From positions 9,894-70,494 of the IMG/VR virus record IMGVR_UViG_3300030061_002036: a DNA stretch of 60,601 bases. One strand, given 5' to 3'. The position numbers and the translations under genes are program-made. Below are positions 27,532 to 41,100 of the stretch, piece by piece (within the stretch, counting starts at the first letter, position 1; each line of letters opens with the position of its first letter). The notes beneath the pieces are model-generated. The model was not told the DNA's origin. It was given only the letters and a program-made list of their open reading frames with translations, and did not search any database. This DNA is from a virus.

Positions 27532-30087
27532 ATGGCTAAAAAACAACCAAAAAAGAAGAAGGATATTAATAAAAAGATTGTAGATGCTACTGTAAATTAT
27601 GCAACAGATCCAGTTAATCAAGCTCTGATGATGCTTGGTCCTGTAGGTATGGGAGCTGGTAAGCTTGGAAAAATGGCACTTAAAACTAAGGTAGGTCAAA
27701 AAGTTTTAAAGTCTAGTAAAGCTTTTCTATCGGATTTAAAGATTCTTAGAAATAGACAAGCGGGTTATCAAAGCGCGTTAAAGAATAGAAATGCAGCTCA
27801 GATAAAAGACTCTAAATATCTTACAGAAAAGCAAAACTCTTTAAATGCTGTAACTTCGGAAATAGATCAGCTTGAAAAATTAACAAAAAATAAAAGTTTT
27901 AATTTTAATAAGGTAAATGATTATAGTGTAAAGAAATATAATCATGGGGGAACTCATGCGTATACTGGCCCGGCTCTGCCGAAAGGTATGCCAAATATTC
28001 CCGCTCCAAGTGGAGCAACTGTTGACGCTACGGATATGAGTATATCTGCAAGAATGAAAAGAGGAGCAGATAAAATAGCTAACTTTAGCATGGCTCCTGG
28101 AGGAAGTTCTCACGGAGCTCCTACTCAAATATTAGCAGAGATGACAGGTGTACCTTCTTTATTAAGATTACCACAATCCTATAAAAATGTTAAAGAAGAT
28201 CCAAGCGGGAAAAATATATTTAAAGCTGCAGCAAATACTTTTGGGGTAATACCTGGCGCAACAGCACTTACTAAAGGTGCAGGTCCATTATTAACAAATG
28301 CTAATAGAGTATTAAAAAGTGCGCCAGTAGGTATGATAGGTAACCTGTTTAAAGCTAACAAACTTAAAGATAAGATGATAGAAGCACGGGATGGAGGAAT
28401 GAGGTATTATCAAGGAGGAGGAGTAGCATTACCAGGAGGTGAAATGCAACCTATACCAGGAAGTGATGCAGTAGAATTTGCGGGAGCTTCTCATGAACAA
28501 GGAGGTATAGAGTTAGATCCGCAAACTGAAGTAGAGGGAGGAGAAACTATGGATCAAGTTACTATGAGAGATGGAGGTAAGAGTGATTACTTTTTTTCTG
28601 AACATTTAAAACATGGGGGAATGCCTTTTTCAGCTAGGCATAAGCAAATCTTAGCAATGGGAGGAAGTCAAGAAGAAATAGATAACCTAGCGCAAGTACA
28701 AGAGCAGGCAGCTGGAAGAAACCCACAACAAGTAGCTGGAATGGGAGGTAAGCGTTTATATGCTGTTGGAGGAATAAAAGGACTGCCAGAAGATATTGCA
28801 TCTAATATATCATCTGCTTATTATAGCGACGATCCAGGAGAGATACCTAGTTTAATATCAGGAAGTCAATATTATTCTACTGATAAAAGAGGCGGAACAG
28901 GTAGTTCTAACTCTGACGATATTGAAGAGATTATTGAAAACGTTATTGAGCAAAATACGGATGCGAATGTTACAATAGAAAAGACAGATAAAAAAAATAC
29001 CAAGAAAGAGTCAGTTGTTACCAAAAAAGACGACGTAGAAGAAGTTGTTGACACAGTAGATGATATATCTCCAGTAGATAATACAAAAGAGGTTCAAGAA
29101 AATACAATAACTGATCCGGGAGTTTACGGTGATGAAGATGGTAACTATTGGAAGTTAGATAAAGATGGTAACTGGCAAGTTATGTGGAAAGGAGAGCACT
29201 CATATGAAGATGGAGCGCCTTTAGATTTAAGAAAATCTGACGGAGCTTTAAGTTTTGTAGAAGGTCTTGAGGATAAATCATCTGGAGACACAGATTCTTC
29301 TGTGCCTTATAAGCGTAGAAGGGGCTCAGTGGATGCTGTAACTGGCGCGGCAATGGCAGGACAGTTTTTACCTGCTATGCAAGCTATGTCTGAAACTCCT
29401 GATTATATAAATACACATGAGGCAGCTCCAGGTAACGTAGCTGTATCTGCTGATATAGGAAGAAAAACTCTAGATAGAGTTAATATGAACACTGAAAGAG
29501 AAAGAAACGCAGCTGACTATAGAAGTATGAACAGATTTATTGAGAATAGTGGTTTAGGTCCTGCAGGAATGGCTAATCGAATGGCAGCTTATGCAAGAAA
29601 GCAAGCAGGAGATAGAGAGATAGGGGCAAAAGAAGCTCAAATTAATGCAGGAATTTCTAACCAAGAAGCTCAGATTAATACTGGTATAGATAAACAAAAC
29701 GTTGCTAATATGATGGCAAACTCTCAGTTTAACGCAAGGCAGCAAAATGCAATTAATATGTTTAATGCAGGACAAACTTATAAAACAGACGAGTTTAATA
29801 GAGGCGCTGATGCAGCAACTAAAGATAGACGACTAATGGGATTACAATCAGCTATGACAACAATGGCTGGTATTAATAGAGATAGATTAGCATACGAGGC
29901 ACAGGATAGAATGGCGCAAGCTATATCAGGAAATACAGGAGTATTATCTAGAGAAGAGTTAGCTAGAGATTTAGCCCAAGCTTATCCAGATCTGAATCCT
30001 GGGTCTGAGGAATTCCAAAAGATGACAGAAGATACATATCTTAAAATGCTAAAGAATAATCAAAATAAAGAACAATCTAATGGCTAA
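27532..30087 (+). CDS. Large cargo/internal virion protein with PIPGSDAVEF box
   Basis: An 851-residue protein. It begins basic (MAKKQPKKKK), has a short hydrophobic helix near residue 27-40, a linker, then the conserved block EMQPIPGSDAVEFAG / SHEQGGIELD / TEVEGGETMDQV / FSEHLKHGGMPFSARHKQIL (about 305-380), which I recognise from many Bacteroidetes phage virion proteins. A low-complexity acidic region (about 460-530) follows, and the C-terminal 250 residues are helical (Asn/Gln/Ala-rich, coiled coil). Gly-Gly motifs recur throughout. Start 12 bp after the previous gene; it overlaps the next by 8 bp. Likely packaged cargo or scaffold-like; the exact role is unknown. Confidence 0.72.
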   Translation: MAKKQPKKKKDINKKIVDATVNYATDPVNQALMMLGPVGMGAGKLGKMALKTKVGQKVLKSSKAFLSDLKILRNRQAGYQSALKNRNAAQIKDSKYLTEKQNSLNAVTSEIDQLEKLTKNKSFNFNKVNDYSVKKYNHGGTHAYTGPALPKGMPNIPAPSGATVDATDMSISARMKRGADKIANFSMAPGGSSHGAPTQILAEMTGVPSLLRLPQSYKNVKEDPSGKNIFKAAANTFGVIPGATALTKGAGPLLTNANRVLKSAPVGMIGNLFKANKLKDKMIEARDGGMRYYQGGGVALPGGEMQPIPGSDAVEFAGASHEQGGIELDPQTEVEGGETMDQVTMRDGGKSDYFFSEHLKHGGMPFSARHKQILAMGGSQEEIDNLAQVQEQAAGRNPQQVAGMGGKRLYAVGGIKGLPEDIASNISSAYYSDDPGEIPSLISGSQYYSTDKRGGTGSSNSDDIEEIIENVIEQNTDANVTIEKTDKKNTKKESVVTKKDDVEEVVDTVDDISPVDNTKEVQENTITDPGVYGDEDGNYWKLDKDGNWQVMWKGEHSYEDGAPLDLRKSDGALSFVEGLEDKSSGDTDSSVPYKRRRGSVDAVTGAAMAGQFLPAMQAMSETPDYINTHEAAPGNVAVSADIGRKTLDRVNMNTERERNAADYRSMNRFIENSGLGPAGMANRMAAYARKQAGDREIGAKEAQINAGISNQEAQINTGIDKQNVANMMANSQFNARQQNAINMFNAGQTYKTDEFNRGADAATKDRRLMGLQSAMTTMAGINRDRLAYEAQDRMAQAISGNTGVLSREELARDLAQAYPDLNPGSEEFQKMTEDTYLKMLKNNQNKEQSNG

Positions 30088-32176
30088 TAAATATTCAAGA
30101 TTTGAACTAAAACCTTATGAATCTCAATATGTAGATCCAGGTTCTGTGCAAGTAGCAGGTGTATTACGTAAACGATATGACGATAATATGCAAAATTATA
30201 ATATGCTAAATAGAGCTGCTAACTCTATTAATACTTTAGAGGGGGATAGGCATATTAAACAAAATGCAATTAATAAAGTTGAATCAGATTTTCAAAGAAC
30301 TATTGAAGTTGGTAATTTTGAAAATGCAGGAAGAGTAGTAGGTGATGCAACTAATGATTTTATAGGCAATAGAGGATTACAATTAGCACAACAATCTTAT
30401 TCTTCAAGACAGCAAGAATTAAAAGTGATAGATCAATTAAGAGCTAATGGTAAACAAGTATTAGATTTTAATGAAATTAGAAATGAAAATGGAGAAGTTA
30501 TAGGGCATAGAACAGATGCTCATAGCTCTTATCATCAAGATCCTAATACAGGAAAGATGGTAGAGAATGTATATCGGCCAGGATCTGAGATGCAATTAGA
30601 CTACACACAACGTATGGAAAGTCTGTTAGCAGGAATAGCTAAGTCTGGAGGAGGTAAAATGACAAAGTCTGATATAGCTGGATATGTTAAATATATAACT
30701 AGTCAAGGAGTATCTAGAAGTAGAGCGCATAAAGTAGTTGAAGCGGCTTTAGGCGCATATATAGACACTGATGAAGGAACTCAAGATTATAGACGATTAA
30801 CAGAGATAGAAGGCATGTCTGATGGAGATGCTAAGCTAGATATGATTAACAGAATGCAAGGCGTAGTAGAAAAACAAATTGCTAGTATTACTTCTCCACA
30901 TTATATGAAAGCTCCTGAAGGAGGAAGCGGGTTTGGATATAACGGGCAAGGCTACGATTATGCAGGAGGTCAAATAGTTAGAGACGAAGGATTAGAAGAC
31001 TATACATCATTAAAAACTAATTTAAGAGATTTAACAGAAAAATTAGATACTCATCCTAAAGGTAGTGATAAGTATAATAGCGTTTTAGATGAAATTAGAG
31101 CAACAAAAGAAAAAATGACTTTAACTACAGATGCAGTTTCTCACAGTCATCCAGAAATAAAAGCAAGTTTAGAAACTGGAAACAAAGCTTTAGGGAAATA
31201 TCAAGATTTACAAAGTATGTTCTTTAATATGACTACTAAAACAGGGTGGAAACCTACTGCTTTTTGGAGTACGGTTGGAGATTTCTTTACAGGAAATATC
31301 GGTACGTTCCAGGAGCGCGGGGTTTCAAATATATGGGCTTCTGATAATGTAGAAAAAGGAAATCTTAAGTTTCTGTTTGATAGAGATGGAGTTATTGAAC
31401 ATATTAATAAAACGCACGGAACGAACTATACAGAAGCAGATTTACCAGGTATTAAAAAAGCAGCTGAAAATTATTTAGAATGGATGCAAAAAGAGGGTGA
31501 TGATACTTATGACAAAATAGATGATTTAACTACTATTAAACAGTCGGATAGAATAGTATATGCTTTGGATAATACTAAGCAGCAAAATGCTGCCAATACT
31601 CATTTAAAACAATTTCAATTTTCAGACTTTAATTTCCAATTTTCAAGTGACGACGAAAGAATTGCAGCAAAAGAGGCTTGGGACGCAGACGCAAAACAAA
31701 AAGGTGCAGAAGGAAGAAAAGACCAGATACAATTTGCAGGTATGACTATTCCGTCTTTAAATGAAACTGGAAAATTACTTTTCTATCTTAATGGTAAGTT
31801 GCACATAGCTACGCCTAAAAGTGGAGATTTAGCTCAAACTATTACTTCAGGATTATATGACAGTTTAGGAGCTACCCATATGAGTCAAACTCATGAACTA
31901 GCTCAAGCTTATGAAAGAGGAGAGCTAGATAATGGAGGATTAATTGATCAACAATTACAGCATATTTATCATCAACACACTCAAATGAATACAAGTGAAA
32001 AAGATTTTAATGCTGTTTTACAAATGCATGAGAACAGAGTAGCTAATTGGGTGCAGACAGGGCTAGGCATTACGCAGGAAGATTGGAATAATATGTCTCG
32101 AGAAGAGCAAGCTGTTCATTTCAATACATTTAGAAAACAAAAGTATAATCCAAATGTTTCTAAGACCTTACTATAA
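30080..32176 (+). CDS. Internal/cargo virion protein, 698 aa
   Basis: A mostly helical 698-residue protein that starts with a YESQYVDPG element and VLRKRYDDNMQNYNMLN, similar to the openings of crAss-like cargo proteins. No signal peptide or long membrane helix. The middle is rich in Gln, Asn and charged residues. It begins 8 bp before the end of the previous gene and ends 11 bp before the polymerase polyprotein. Position between two cargo-like proteins and the virion polymerase suggests it is packaged and ejected with them; no enzymatic motif is seen. Confidence 0.7.
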   Translation: MANKYSRFELKPYESQYVDPGSVQVAGVLRKRYDDNMQNYNMLNRAANSINTLEGDRHIKQNAINKVESDFQRTIEVGNFENAGRVVGDATNDFIGNRGLQLAQQSYSSRQQELKVIDQLRANGKQVLDFNEIRNENGEVIGHRTDAHSSYHQDPNTGKMVENVYRPGSEMQLDYTQRMESLLAGIAKSGGGKMTKSDIAGYVKYITSQGVSRSRAHKVVEAALGAYIDTDEGTQDYRRLTEIEGMSDGDAKLDMINRMQGVVEKQIASITSPHYMKAPEGGSGFGYNGQGYDYAGGQIVRDEGLEDYTSLKTNLRDLTEKLDTHPKGSDKYNSVLDEIRATKEKMTLTTDAVSHSHPEIKASLETGNKALGKYQDLQSMFFNMTTKTGWKPTAFWSTVGDFFTGNIGTFQERGVSNIWASDNVEKGNLKFLFDRDGVIEHINKTHGTNYTEADLPGIKKAAENYLEWMQKEGDDTYDKIDDLTTIKQSDRIVYALDNTKQQNAANTHLKQFQFSDFNFQFSSDDERIAAKEAWDADAKQKGAEGRKDQIQFAGMTIPSLNETGKLLFYLNGKLHIATPKSGDLAQTITSGLYDSLGATHMSQTHELAQAYERGELDNGGLIDQQLQHIYHQHTQMNTSEKDFNAVLQMHENRVANWVQTGLGITQEDWNNMSREEQAVHFNTFRKQKYNPNVSKTLL

Positions 32177-32187
32177 AACCAATATAT

Positions 32188-35100
32188 ATGTCAAATAAAA
32201 AATATCTTTGGGATTACAAAGATGCGGAGTTAGATAACAATAACCTCGAAGAGAAAAAAGAACCTACGTTTCAAGAGTGGAATGAAACTTTTCATTATAC
32301 TCCTGGACAAGCAACGGGCTTTGTAGTAGACGACAAAGAAGCAGAAGAAGTTCGTGATCTTATAAAAGATAGAGGTGCAGTACATTACGGTGCAGATGAT
32401 GTTCAAGAGTTAATAGCGGCAGATCAATCTACTGCAAATAAATGGGCCAACGCTTTAATAAAGCTTGCTCCTAAAACTTTAAATGTTGCAGTTGGAGGTA
32501 TAGCTATGTTGCCTTCAGCTATAGGGACTACTGCGGATTGGTTGGTGGGAGGACTTGAAGAAGGTGAGGCTTGGAAAGATATATATGATAACGATTTTCA
32601 CAGATCTTTAGACGGTATAAATGAGTGGTTAGACAAAGAACTTCCTAACTATTATACTAAAGAAGAGCAGAAAATGGGATTTATTAGAAGTATAGGAACA
32701 GCTAATTTTGTTAATGACTTTACTAATGGGCTTTCTTTTGTAGCTGGTGCGGTACTATCAGAACTGGCATTATCAGCAGCTACTGCAGCAACGTTTGGAG
32801 CAGCAGCACCTGCGCAAGGAGCGGGTACGGTTGGTATAGTATCAAGAGCAGCGTCTACCCTCAAAAATATTAGTAAAGGTAAAGCTGTAACTAATCCAAC
32901 TAGAGGGACTAAAGTAGCTGAAAAATTTTATAATACTGTTCCTAAGTTAGGATCAAGAATAAAAGCTGGAGGAATGCTAGGACGACGATTATTAACCGGA
33001 GCAGGATACGAATCAGGAGTCGAAGCAAGGCATCATATTGATTCTGTTTATTCTGAATTAAGTTCTGCTGAAGAAGCTAAACTGGGAAGACCATTAACAC
33101 AAGAAGAACAGGCCGACATCTACGATCTAGCTTCAGCTAGCGGTAATGCTGTTTTTACAGCTAACTTAGCTTTGGTAGGAGTAGGAAATATAGTTGCTTT
33201 TCCTAAACTGTTTGGACCTGGCTATAAAACAGCTTCAAAAAATTGGGGGAATGTTATGAGAGGGTTAAAGGGTGATTTAACATCTCCATACGTTGCCGCA
33301 CATAAAGCATGGAGTAAACAAAGAAACTTTTTAAATGCTGCATACCATGTACTTAAGCGACCGGCTTATGAAGGATTTGTAGAAGAAGGAGGCCAGTCTT
33401 GGTTAGATGTTGCGGGACAACATTCAGCAGCAGATTTTTATATGAGAGGTAAACGTCCTACTCAACTAGAGTCCGTAAAAGGATTAATACAAGGAATGCA
33501 TCAAACTGCTGTAGAAACTTTTGGTAGTAATCAAACTCAAAAAGAAATGGGTATTGGATTTTTACTTGGTGCGCTAGGTTTACCTACATATTCACGAACG
33601 CGAGGCACAGAAACTGTTGATCCTAAGACGGGTAAAAAGACTAAAGGTAAACGTGAATGGGGTATGATGGGAGGTTCTTATGGTTCTTATCAGGATATGA
33701 AAGCAGCTCAAAATAGAAGTGAAGCTTTAGCAGACTATGCTAATAAGTATCCTGATGCATTCCAAGCTTTAAAAAGTAACTTTGATTTATTAGTTAAAGA
33801 CGGAACTCTTTCTGAAGAGATGGATGTAGCTATGGCTACTAATAATATGTTTGCATGGAAGAGTGCTAAAGATGATCAATTTTTTAACTATGTAAGATCT
33901 AGAACACAAGCTGGATACTTTAACGATGTAGTAGATGATATAGAATCTATTAGACAGCTGGATAATAAAACTTTTGCAGAAGCATTTGGATACGATCCAG
34001 AAATGTCAGATACAGAACTATCTGCAAGAAAAGATAAAGTAGTAGAATCTGCTTTACGTAAGGCTAATTTAATCAAAAAGGCTAGTAAAACAATAGACAA
34101 TTTATATCAAGGGGAAAACGATGCTATAAGAGAAAGTATGGAACATGCATTAGCTTCAGTAGAATTAGTAGGAATAAGAGAAGAGTCTATATTAGATAAA
34201 ATAGATGAACTAACTGATGGTAAATTAAATCTACGGGCAAGTGAAGGTGTAAGCAAAATATTAAAAGAAACATTAGGCTCTGGTACAGTATCATTTGCAG
34301 CGCGTGCGGCGGAGATTAGAGAGCAATTAAAACAAAATAGTAATTTAGGACCTGACCACCCAAATAAATTTCCTGCAGACACTGTTCAGGAGTTAGAAGC
34401 AGCTGCGGAAATGCTAGAAAAAGGGCTTGGTGACTTACAATACTCTAACGCTGTAGATGATATAGAGTTTATGAAGAAATGGCAAGCAGAAGATCCAGAC
34501 GGATACAATGCCAGCCCGCATAGAAATGAAGTAGCTCAAATGTTATCTGATCTTAGAAAACTAAGAGAAAGAAGACAAGATGCTATTCGTATGTATAACC
34601 AGTTAAATACTAATTTAGGGGAAGCAGAGTTTAATAAACATGTAGAATACTATACTGATGCTTATGCTAAGCAAGAAAAGGCAAGACAGGAAGCTGCTAC
34701 TGAAGAAGCTGTTGAAACTCAAGATCCGCAAGCTTTATATAATGTTAATTCAGAAGCTGAGTTTATTATAAAAGATCCTAAGAACGGTAAAGATTTATTA
34801 GTAAAGTTTGCAGATAAAGATCATATCCAAGGAGTTGAAGATCCGTCAAGACGTTATAGTAGTAAATTGCTAGCAACACATTTTGTAAGAACAGCATCTC
34901 CTTCAACAGTTGAGGTAGATCCAGAACCTACAAACGAAGGAGAAATTTCTGTAGAAACTTCAGAGGAATACGATTTACCAATACGTGATCAAATAAAAAA
35001 GCCTAGCCTTGAGCATATAGGATTTGGTAAAACTGCAGGACAGATGAGTGGTGATATGTCCCCGGAGCAACAAAACTTTTACAATTACTTACACAGTACA

Positions 35101-38100
35101 ACAAACTTTTCTAATGTGGAGATAGAACTTGTCTCTCCTAAAAATAATAAGTATAGCTGGTTAGAGTTTTACGATAAAGATGATATAAAAGCTGTTGTTG
35201 TAAATAAAAAGTCAGGCACTCCTAAAAAGTTTAAGGGAGACTATGTGCATACATCTATTATGTTACCAGAATTAACTAAGGACGGCACTCCTAGATTTTA
35301 TGATTTAGACTCGTTGCCTAAAGAGTTTATTGACGCACGCGTAGAAGAGTTTAAACAGTTGCGAAAGACTGCAGCGGAAGGAAATGTTAGGCTGCCAATT
35401 ACTGGAAGGTCTGCCTTATTTGCAAGTCAGGCTACAAAAGATAATATAAATAATGAAGCTTATTATAGTATTGTAAAAAGAATTGTACCTACAAGAAAAG
35501 ATATAGCAGATGTTGATTTACGAATAGCTACTTCAAATAAAGTGCCTATTAATGCAATTGAATATAATGTAATTCCAGGTCTTCCTTTTATAGTGCATAA
35601 TCAAATGCCGATTACATTATTTAAACGAACGTTAACTGAAAAAGAAAATACTACAATTACTAATTTATTAGTAATGTATTCTCAAAATATGATTTCTAAA
35701 GATCCATCTGTTCAAGAAAATCCAGATCAAATTCTAGACAGTGCTGTTGGTCAAGGAGAGAATTTAAAGATAATAGATGCAATTAGAAGTATGATTAGAT
35801 TTGGAGGGTATAAAGATGGGGCATCTAATCCAGAATATCAAATAAAATTAACTAATAAAGGAGTGCTACTTAAAGGAAGAACTGCTTTAACTTGGAAAGC
35901 TTTAGCAAATGAAGATCCAAAAGCTATTGATAAATTAAAAACTTTTCTTAGCAATAAGATTCATGACATTAATAATAATATACTAAGAAGTAACGATGTA
36001 TATTATCATGTATCTTTAACAGAAGAAGGTTTAGATGTACAAGACTATACAAATTATAAAGAGTATTTATTAGCTCCTAGAGAGCTTACTGAGGAAATAC
36101 CATATAGAACAGCACTAGCGCCTATGTCTACTGATATGGATGCTCCACAATTTGCAGGAGGATATTTAACATTTGACATACCTTCAGCTGCTACTACGCC
36201 TAAAAAAGAAAGTACAGATAGTAGGCCTGCAGCTCAAAAAGAAGTAAATAAATTTGATACGTTTCAAAATATAATGACTGAAGGCACTGAATGGGCATTA
36301 GAAGGAGTTAGTACAAAAGGAGAGCCTAGATCTGCAAATTTTAAAGTAGTATCTCAAAATGGAGCAGCAACTGTTGTTGTACTACCTGGAGAGGATAAAC
36401 TATACTCTGCTTGGATTCAAGAAATAATACAGCCAAATTTAGTTAATCCAGATTATGCGCTAGCTAATTTTCATATAGACGTTAGAGGCATTTATGAAAT
36501 GAGTGTAGATGATTATAATAAAGTTAAACCACGTTTATATTCGAAAGAAGTTACTAGAGTTAATCCTTTTGAAGCAGTAGAAGAACAAACAGCAAATACT
36601 AGAAATGATATTAAACAAAAGGTAGAAGATGTTCCAGGTTATCTGTATAGTTATAAAGGAGTTCCAGTACTTCATAAGACTGATATTGTTACACAAGAAG
36701 GTACTCCAGGTACAGCTCAACGAACTACTTTGTTTGGCGGAGATGTTATCTATATAAATAAAACAAAAATGAAAGCTGCGTTTAAATCAAAAGCGTGGAC
36801 AACTCCTAGAAAATTAAAAGACGGTACATCTATTATACCAATACCTACAAATGCATTTCCTACATTAAAAGCTTTTGAATCTTTTATTATAGAGCATGAA
36901 TATCAACATACTCAAATAAAACAGAAGAAAGGAGAAACGATGGGAGAGTATGAAGATAGAATAAACCAGGCTGCTTTTAAAGCGTTAACACCTGAAGATG
37001 AGTCTACTGCAAATGAGAGTCCTAATCCTTTTGGACGTACTAGAAACAGACGTGCTCCAGGAGACACAAAAGCTTTAGAATCGCAACGTAAACTAAGAGG
37101 TAAGTATAAAAAAATAAACATAGCAGAAGAAAGACAATGGTTTGAAGGCAAGTTTAATATGCCATTTAATACTATGAAAGGGCTAGTATCTGGATCTAAT
37201 TACGGAGAGTTTAGACAACTAGCTGATGTTATGATTTCAGAGATGGCTATTGAAGGAACTACATTTCATGAGGCTTTTCATGTAGTACATGATTATTTTT
37301 GGACTCCAGAAGAAAAAGCACAAATATATAGAGATTATAAAAAATACACTAAACAGCCTAACATTACTAACGCTCAGATAGAAGAGGAGTTAGCAGAAGA
37401 ATTTAGACATTATATGTTAAAGGATGGATTGAGTGTAGTACCTCCTGTAAAAGGGCTTAAAGCTTGGTTTAAAAGATTATGGGATTTTATAAAATCTCTT
37501 GGTACTTCTGAAAGATATAGTCCAGAAGGGATTAGACTTGCTAATTTGTTTGAGTCTATTAGAACGACAGATTATAGGACTCCTAAACATGAGAAGACGG
37601 CACTATTAAATAGATTTCTTATATCTATTAACCCTACTACTAAAACATTAGAAGGCGCAAATGTATCAGAAACAAAAGCTATTCTTGATGGATTTGTTAA
37701 CTCTGTTTTTGATGAGCTGGATAAAGAAGAGTCTAGTTTACATTTTACTGATTTATTGAATTTAACTACTAATACAGAAGTAACAGCTGAATTTGGAGTA
37801 CTTATGCAGCATGGATTTGAAAACATGTTAGGAGTTCTAAGAAATCAAGTACAAGAACAATTAGCTGACGGCACCTGGGCAGATCGTACAGATGTTAGCA
37901 CAGCAGAACGAAATGCTGTTTATGATAATGCAGAATTTTTACAAGCTAATCAAGCAGAAATATTTGATTTGTTTACAGATTGGTTAGAAACTTTTGGCAT
38001 AAACATGGAGATAGAGTTAAATGAGACGGAAGCTACTAAAGAAAATAACTTTGGAGCTACTCATCAAGTTTTAGAAACTTCTGCAAGAGGAAATTCTCCT

Positions 38101-41100
38101 AATGTTATTAAGCTACTTATTGCTAGCTTACCTATTAATAGTGCTACTAGTACTACTATGGGACTTTACGGGCTAGTAGACTACACTAATGTATTTGACT
38201 CTTTACATAATGAGTTAGCCGGTGTTCAAGATTTTGCAGGTCAAGTGCAAGCAATAAAAAATATGGCTATGAATAGGCCTGATATTGCTCAACCTTTAGG
38301 CGTATTATTAAATAGACTAAAAGCTACTCACCAACCTTCAGAGTTAAACTTTAAACAAATCTCATTAAGAAATAAATTTATACAGCAATTTGATAAAACT
38401 AAAAATACTTATTATTTAAATTTAATTAAAGACCCTGTTACTATACACGCTACAGATTCTAATACATCAAGAACTGAAGATAAAATACGAAATGATTGGC
38501 GCTCTAATTTCAGAGAAATGGCATTATCAGAAAAAGGATTTTTTAAAATTAATGATGAAACTGGAGGAATCATACTAGACCCTAACAAAAAGTTTAAATT
38601 TGGAGCTAAGCAGGCTACTTATAAAACTCTCCCAAAATTCAAAGGGGACAGCTATTTTAATTTTTTAGACTTACTTGGAATTAATTTCACTAATAAAGCA
38701 GCATTAAAAAATAATCCAGACTTATTGACTGAGATTATGGACCATGTTATTAATATTAAAGAATTCTTTTTAAATAAACAAGCAAACGATACGGCTCTTG
38801 AAGTAGAGGATTTGTTTAGAGAAGAAGATTCAGGTATTGCAGCGCGATTAAATAAGCTAGTATCAATGGAGTTACCATATTATACTAATACAATCGAGCT
38901 ACAGCATATTACTCCAGAAGGTAAAAGAGCATATGGTATTACATTAGGTAATTTTATGACTCGAGTAGCTAACTCTTTAAGTAGAGGAGTGGTTCCTAAG
39001 TATCTGCAAGATGCGGGTACTACTGTTAGTGGTTCTAAGTGGCTTGAAACGGTGCAAAAAGGAGGCGGAATTAATGTAGTTATATTAGAAGGGGCTACAG
39101 AAGATGAGAAAGGCTCTACAGGAAATGTTACTAAAAATTTAACACCTACAGATAGAGATGCAATGTATATTAATAATACATTAAATGGTAGGTATCCAAT
39201 GCTACAAGCTTCTGAAAAGAAAACAGTATTTGGATTTGAAATACTAGATAAGAAAGGTGTAATAGGAGCGCGTAAGATAAATAGGGCTAGATCTATTTCT
39301 GATTTATTAGGACATCTTAAAAATGAAATAGAAATTACTTTAAATCTTGTTAGAGACAATAAAGGGAATGATATAAAAGGATTTAAAAATACAGCTAGAG
39401 GTTTAAGAGCTTTTGATTATTTAAATGCTATGCCTTTACCTGGAGGCAAGACTCTGATAGATGTTTTACAAGATGAGTTTGGGACTATATCTGCTGATGA
39501 AATAATGAAACAAAATTATACTCTTTTTGCGGGAGAGGTTGCCTTAAATGTAGATAAGCATATAGAAGAAACTACAGAAAGACTTATTAAAAATGGCATG
39601 CTTAAAATATATCCTAGCGGATTAATACATTTAAAAGGAATAGATGCTGAAACCTTTGGTAAGACTTTAGGACTGACACGTCCTACTAATAAAGAAGGAA
39701 ATAAAATAGATTATAAACAAGTTATTGGAGAGAAGTTAAAACTGACTCCAGAAGAGCTTAGACAATTTGTAGAAGCATTTGTTTTAAGAGACCAGTTATC
39801 AGCTTTAGAGCAATTAAAATTGTTCTTTGGAGATTTAGCATTTTTTACTGAAACTTCTCTATATAAAAGAACTGCAGGTCCTCATGGAGTTAAGAAGTTT
39901 GCTATTACAGGGGAGTTTATTTCAGATTGGCTTAATCAAAATATTAAAAGATTTGATAATAAAATAGCTGACGATAGGGTGCGAACTATAATGTTAAGAG
40001 ATGTAACAGCTTCTTCTCAATATTATAATGAGTATGCAAAGTTAGTTGGACCTGAAATAGCTGATGCTTATCTTAATTATAATGAGGCAGATGCTCAAGG
40101 ATTTATAACAATAGATGAGTATATTGAATTCTTAACAAGAACAAGTGATATAACAGAGAAACACTTAGATTTATATCAGAAAGTGCAGGAAGGATTACCA
40201 TTAACTTCTGAGGAAATGATTTATTTTACACCTTTAAAACCTCAATATTATGGGCCTTCAGAAGCTGAGGGTATGTATAGTCCTGCATATTATAAACTAT
40301 CTTTAGCTGTACTCTTACCGCAAATGCTGCAACGAGTGAATCCTAAGAATGGAATAATGGAAGAAACAGCCTTAGCACGTTTACATGAAGATATGGTTAA
40401 TAATCAAGTAGGTATAGCTGTATTTGAAAGTGGTATTAAAATTGGAGGTAAAGTTGATCCGGCATCTGGATTGTCGCAAAGGTTTTATAATAGAACAGGG
40501 GAGTATTCTAAAATGAATCCAAATAATATCCAAACATTATACTATGATTATTTAGGAGTACAAGTAGATATGGGAACTGCAGTTAAAGATAAATCTTCTT
40601 CAGGAACACAACGTAGGGCTTTAATATTAGCGAATCTTATGGAGAATGGGAAGGGGGATGAGAGTACTGTGAAGAGTTATAATGATGCGCATAATGCTAT
40701 GACTAACCATAACTTTCAAAACTTTGTACATAAACTAGGGTTTAAAGCTGATTCTGAAGCAGAAAATGGATATGTACAAGTAGCAGATGCTGAATACTTA
40801 AAAGAAGCTTTACTAAATGAGACTCGCCAAAGGAAATTAAATGATAATGAAATGGACGGGCTAGAGCTATTATTAGAAAGTGAAGACCAGTTTCTAGAAC
40901 TTGTTAGTAATAAACCCGCATTAGATAGTGTATTACATTCTTTATTTGCACGAGATGTAATAGAGAAAAAACGTTTTGGAGGAGCATACGCCCAAGTATC
41001 TTCTACAGGATCAGAGATAGCATCAGAGGGAAGAGGTATAACATTAAAGGCTATGAAACAATCCGACCATAGTTATGGTTCTAACACATCGCCTCTTAAA

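Noticed and set aside
36535-37151. Minus-strand frames inside the giant plus-strand genes
   Set aside because: They are short, Ser/Leu/Ile-rich mirror frames with no leader or domain and lie fully within strongly coding genes.
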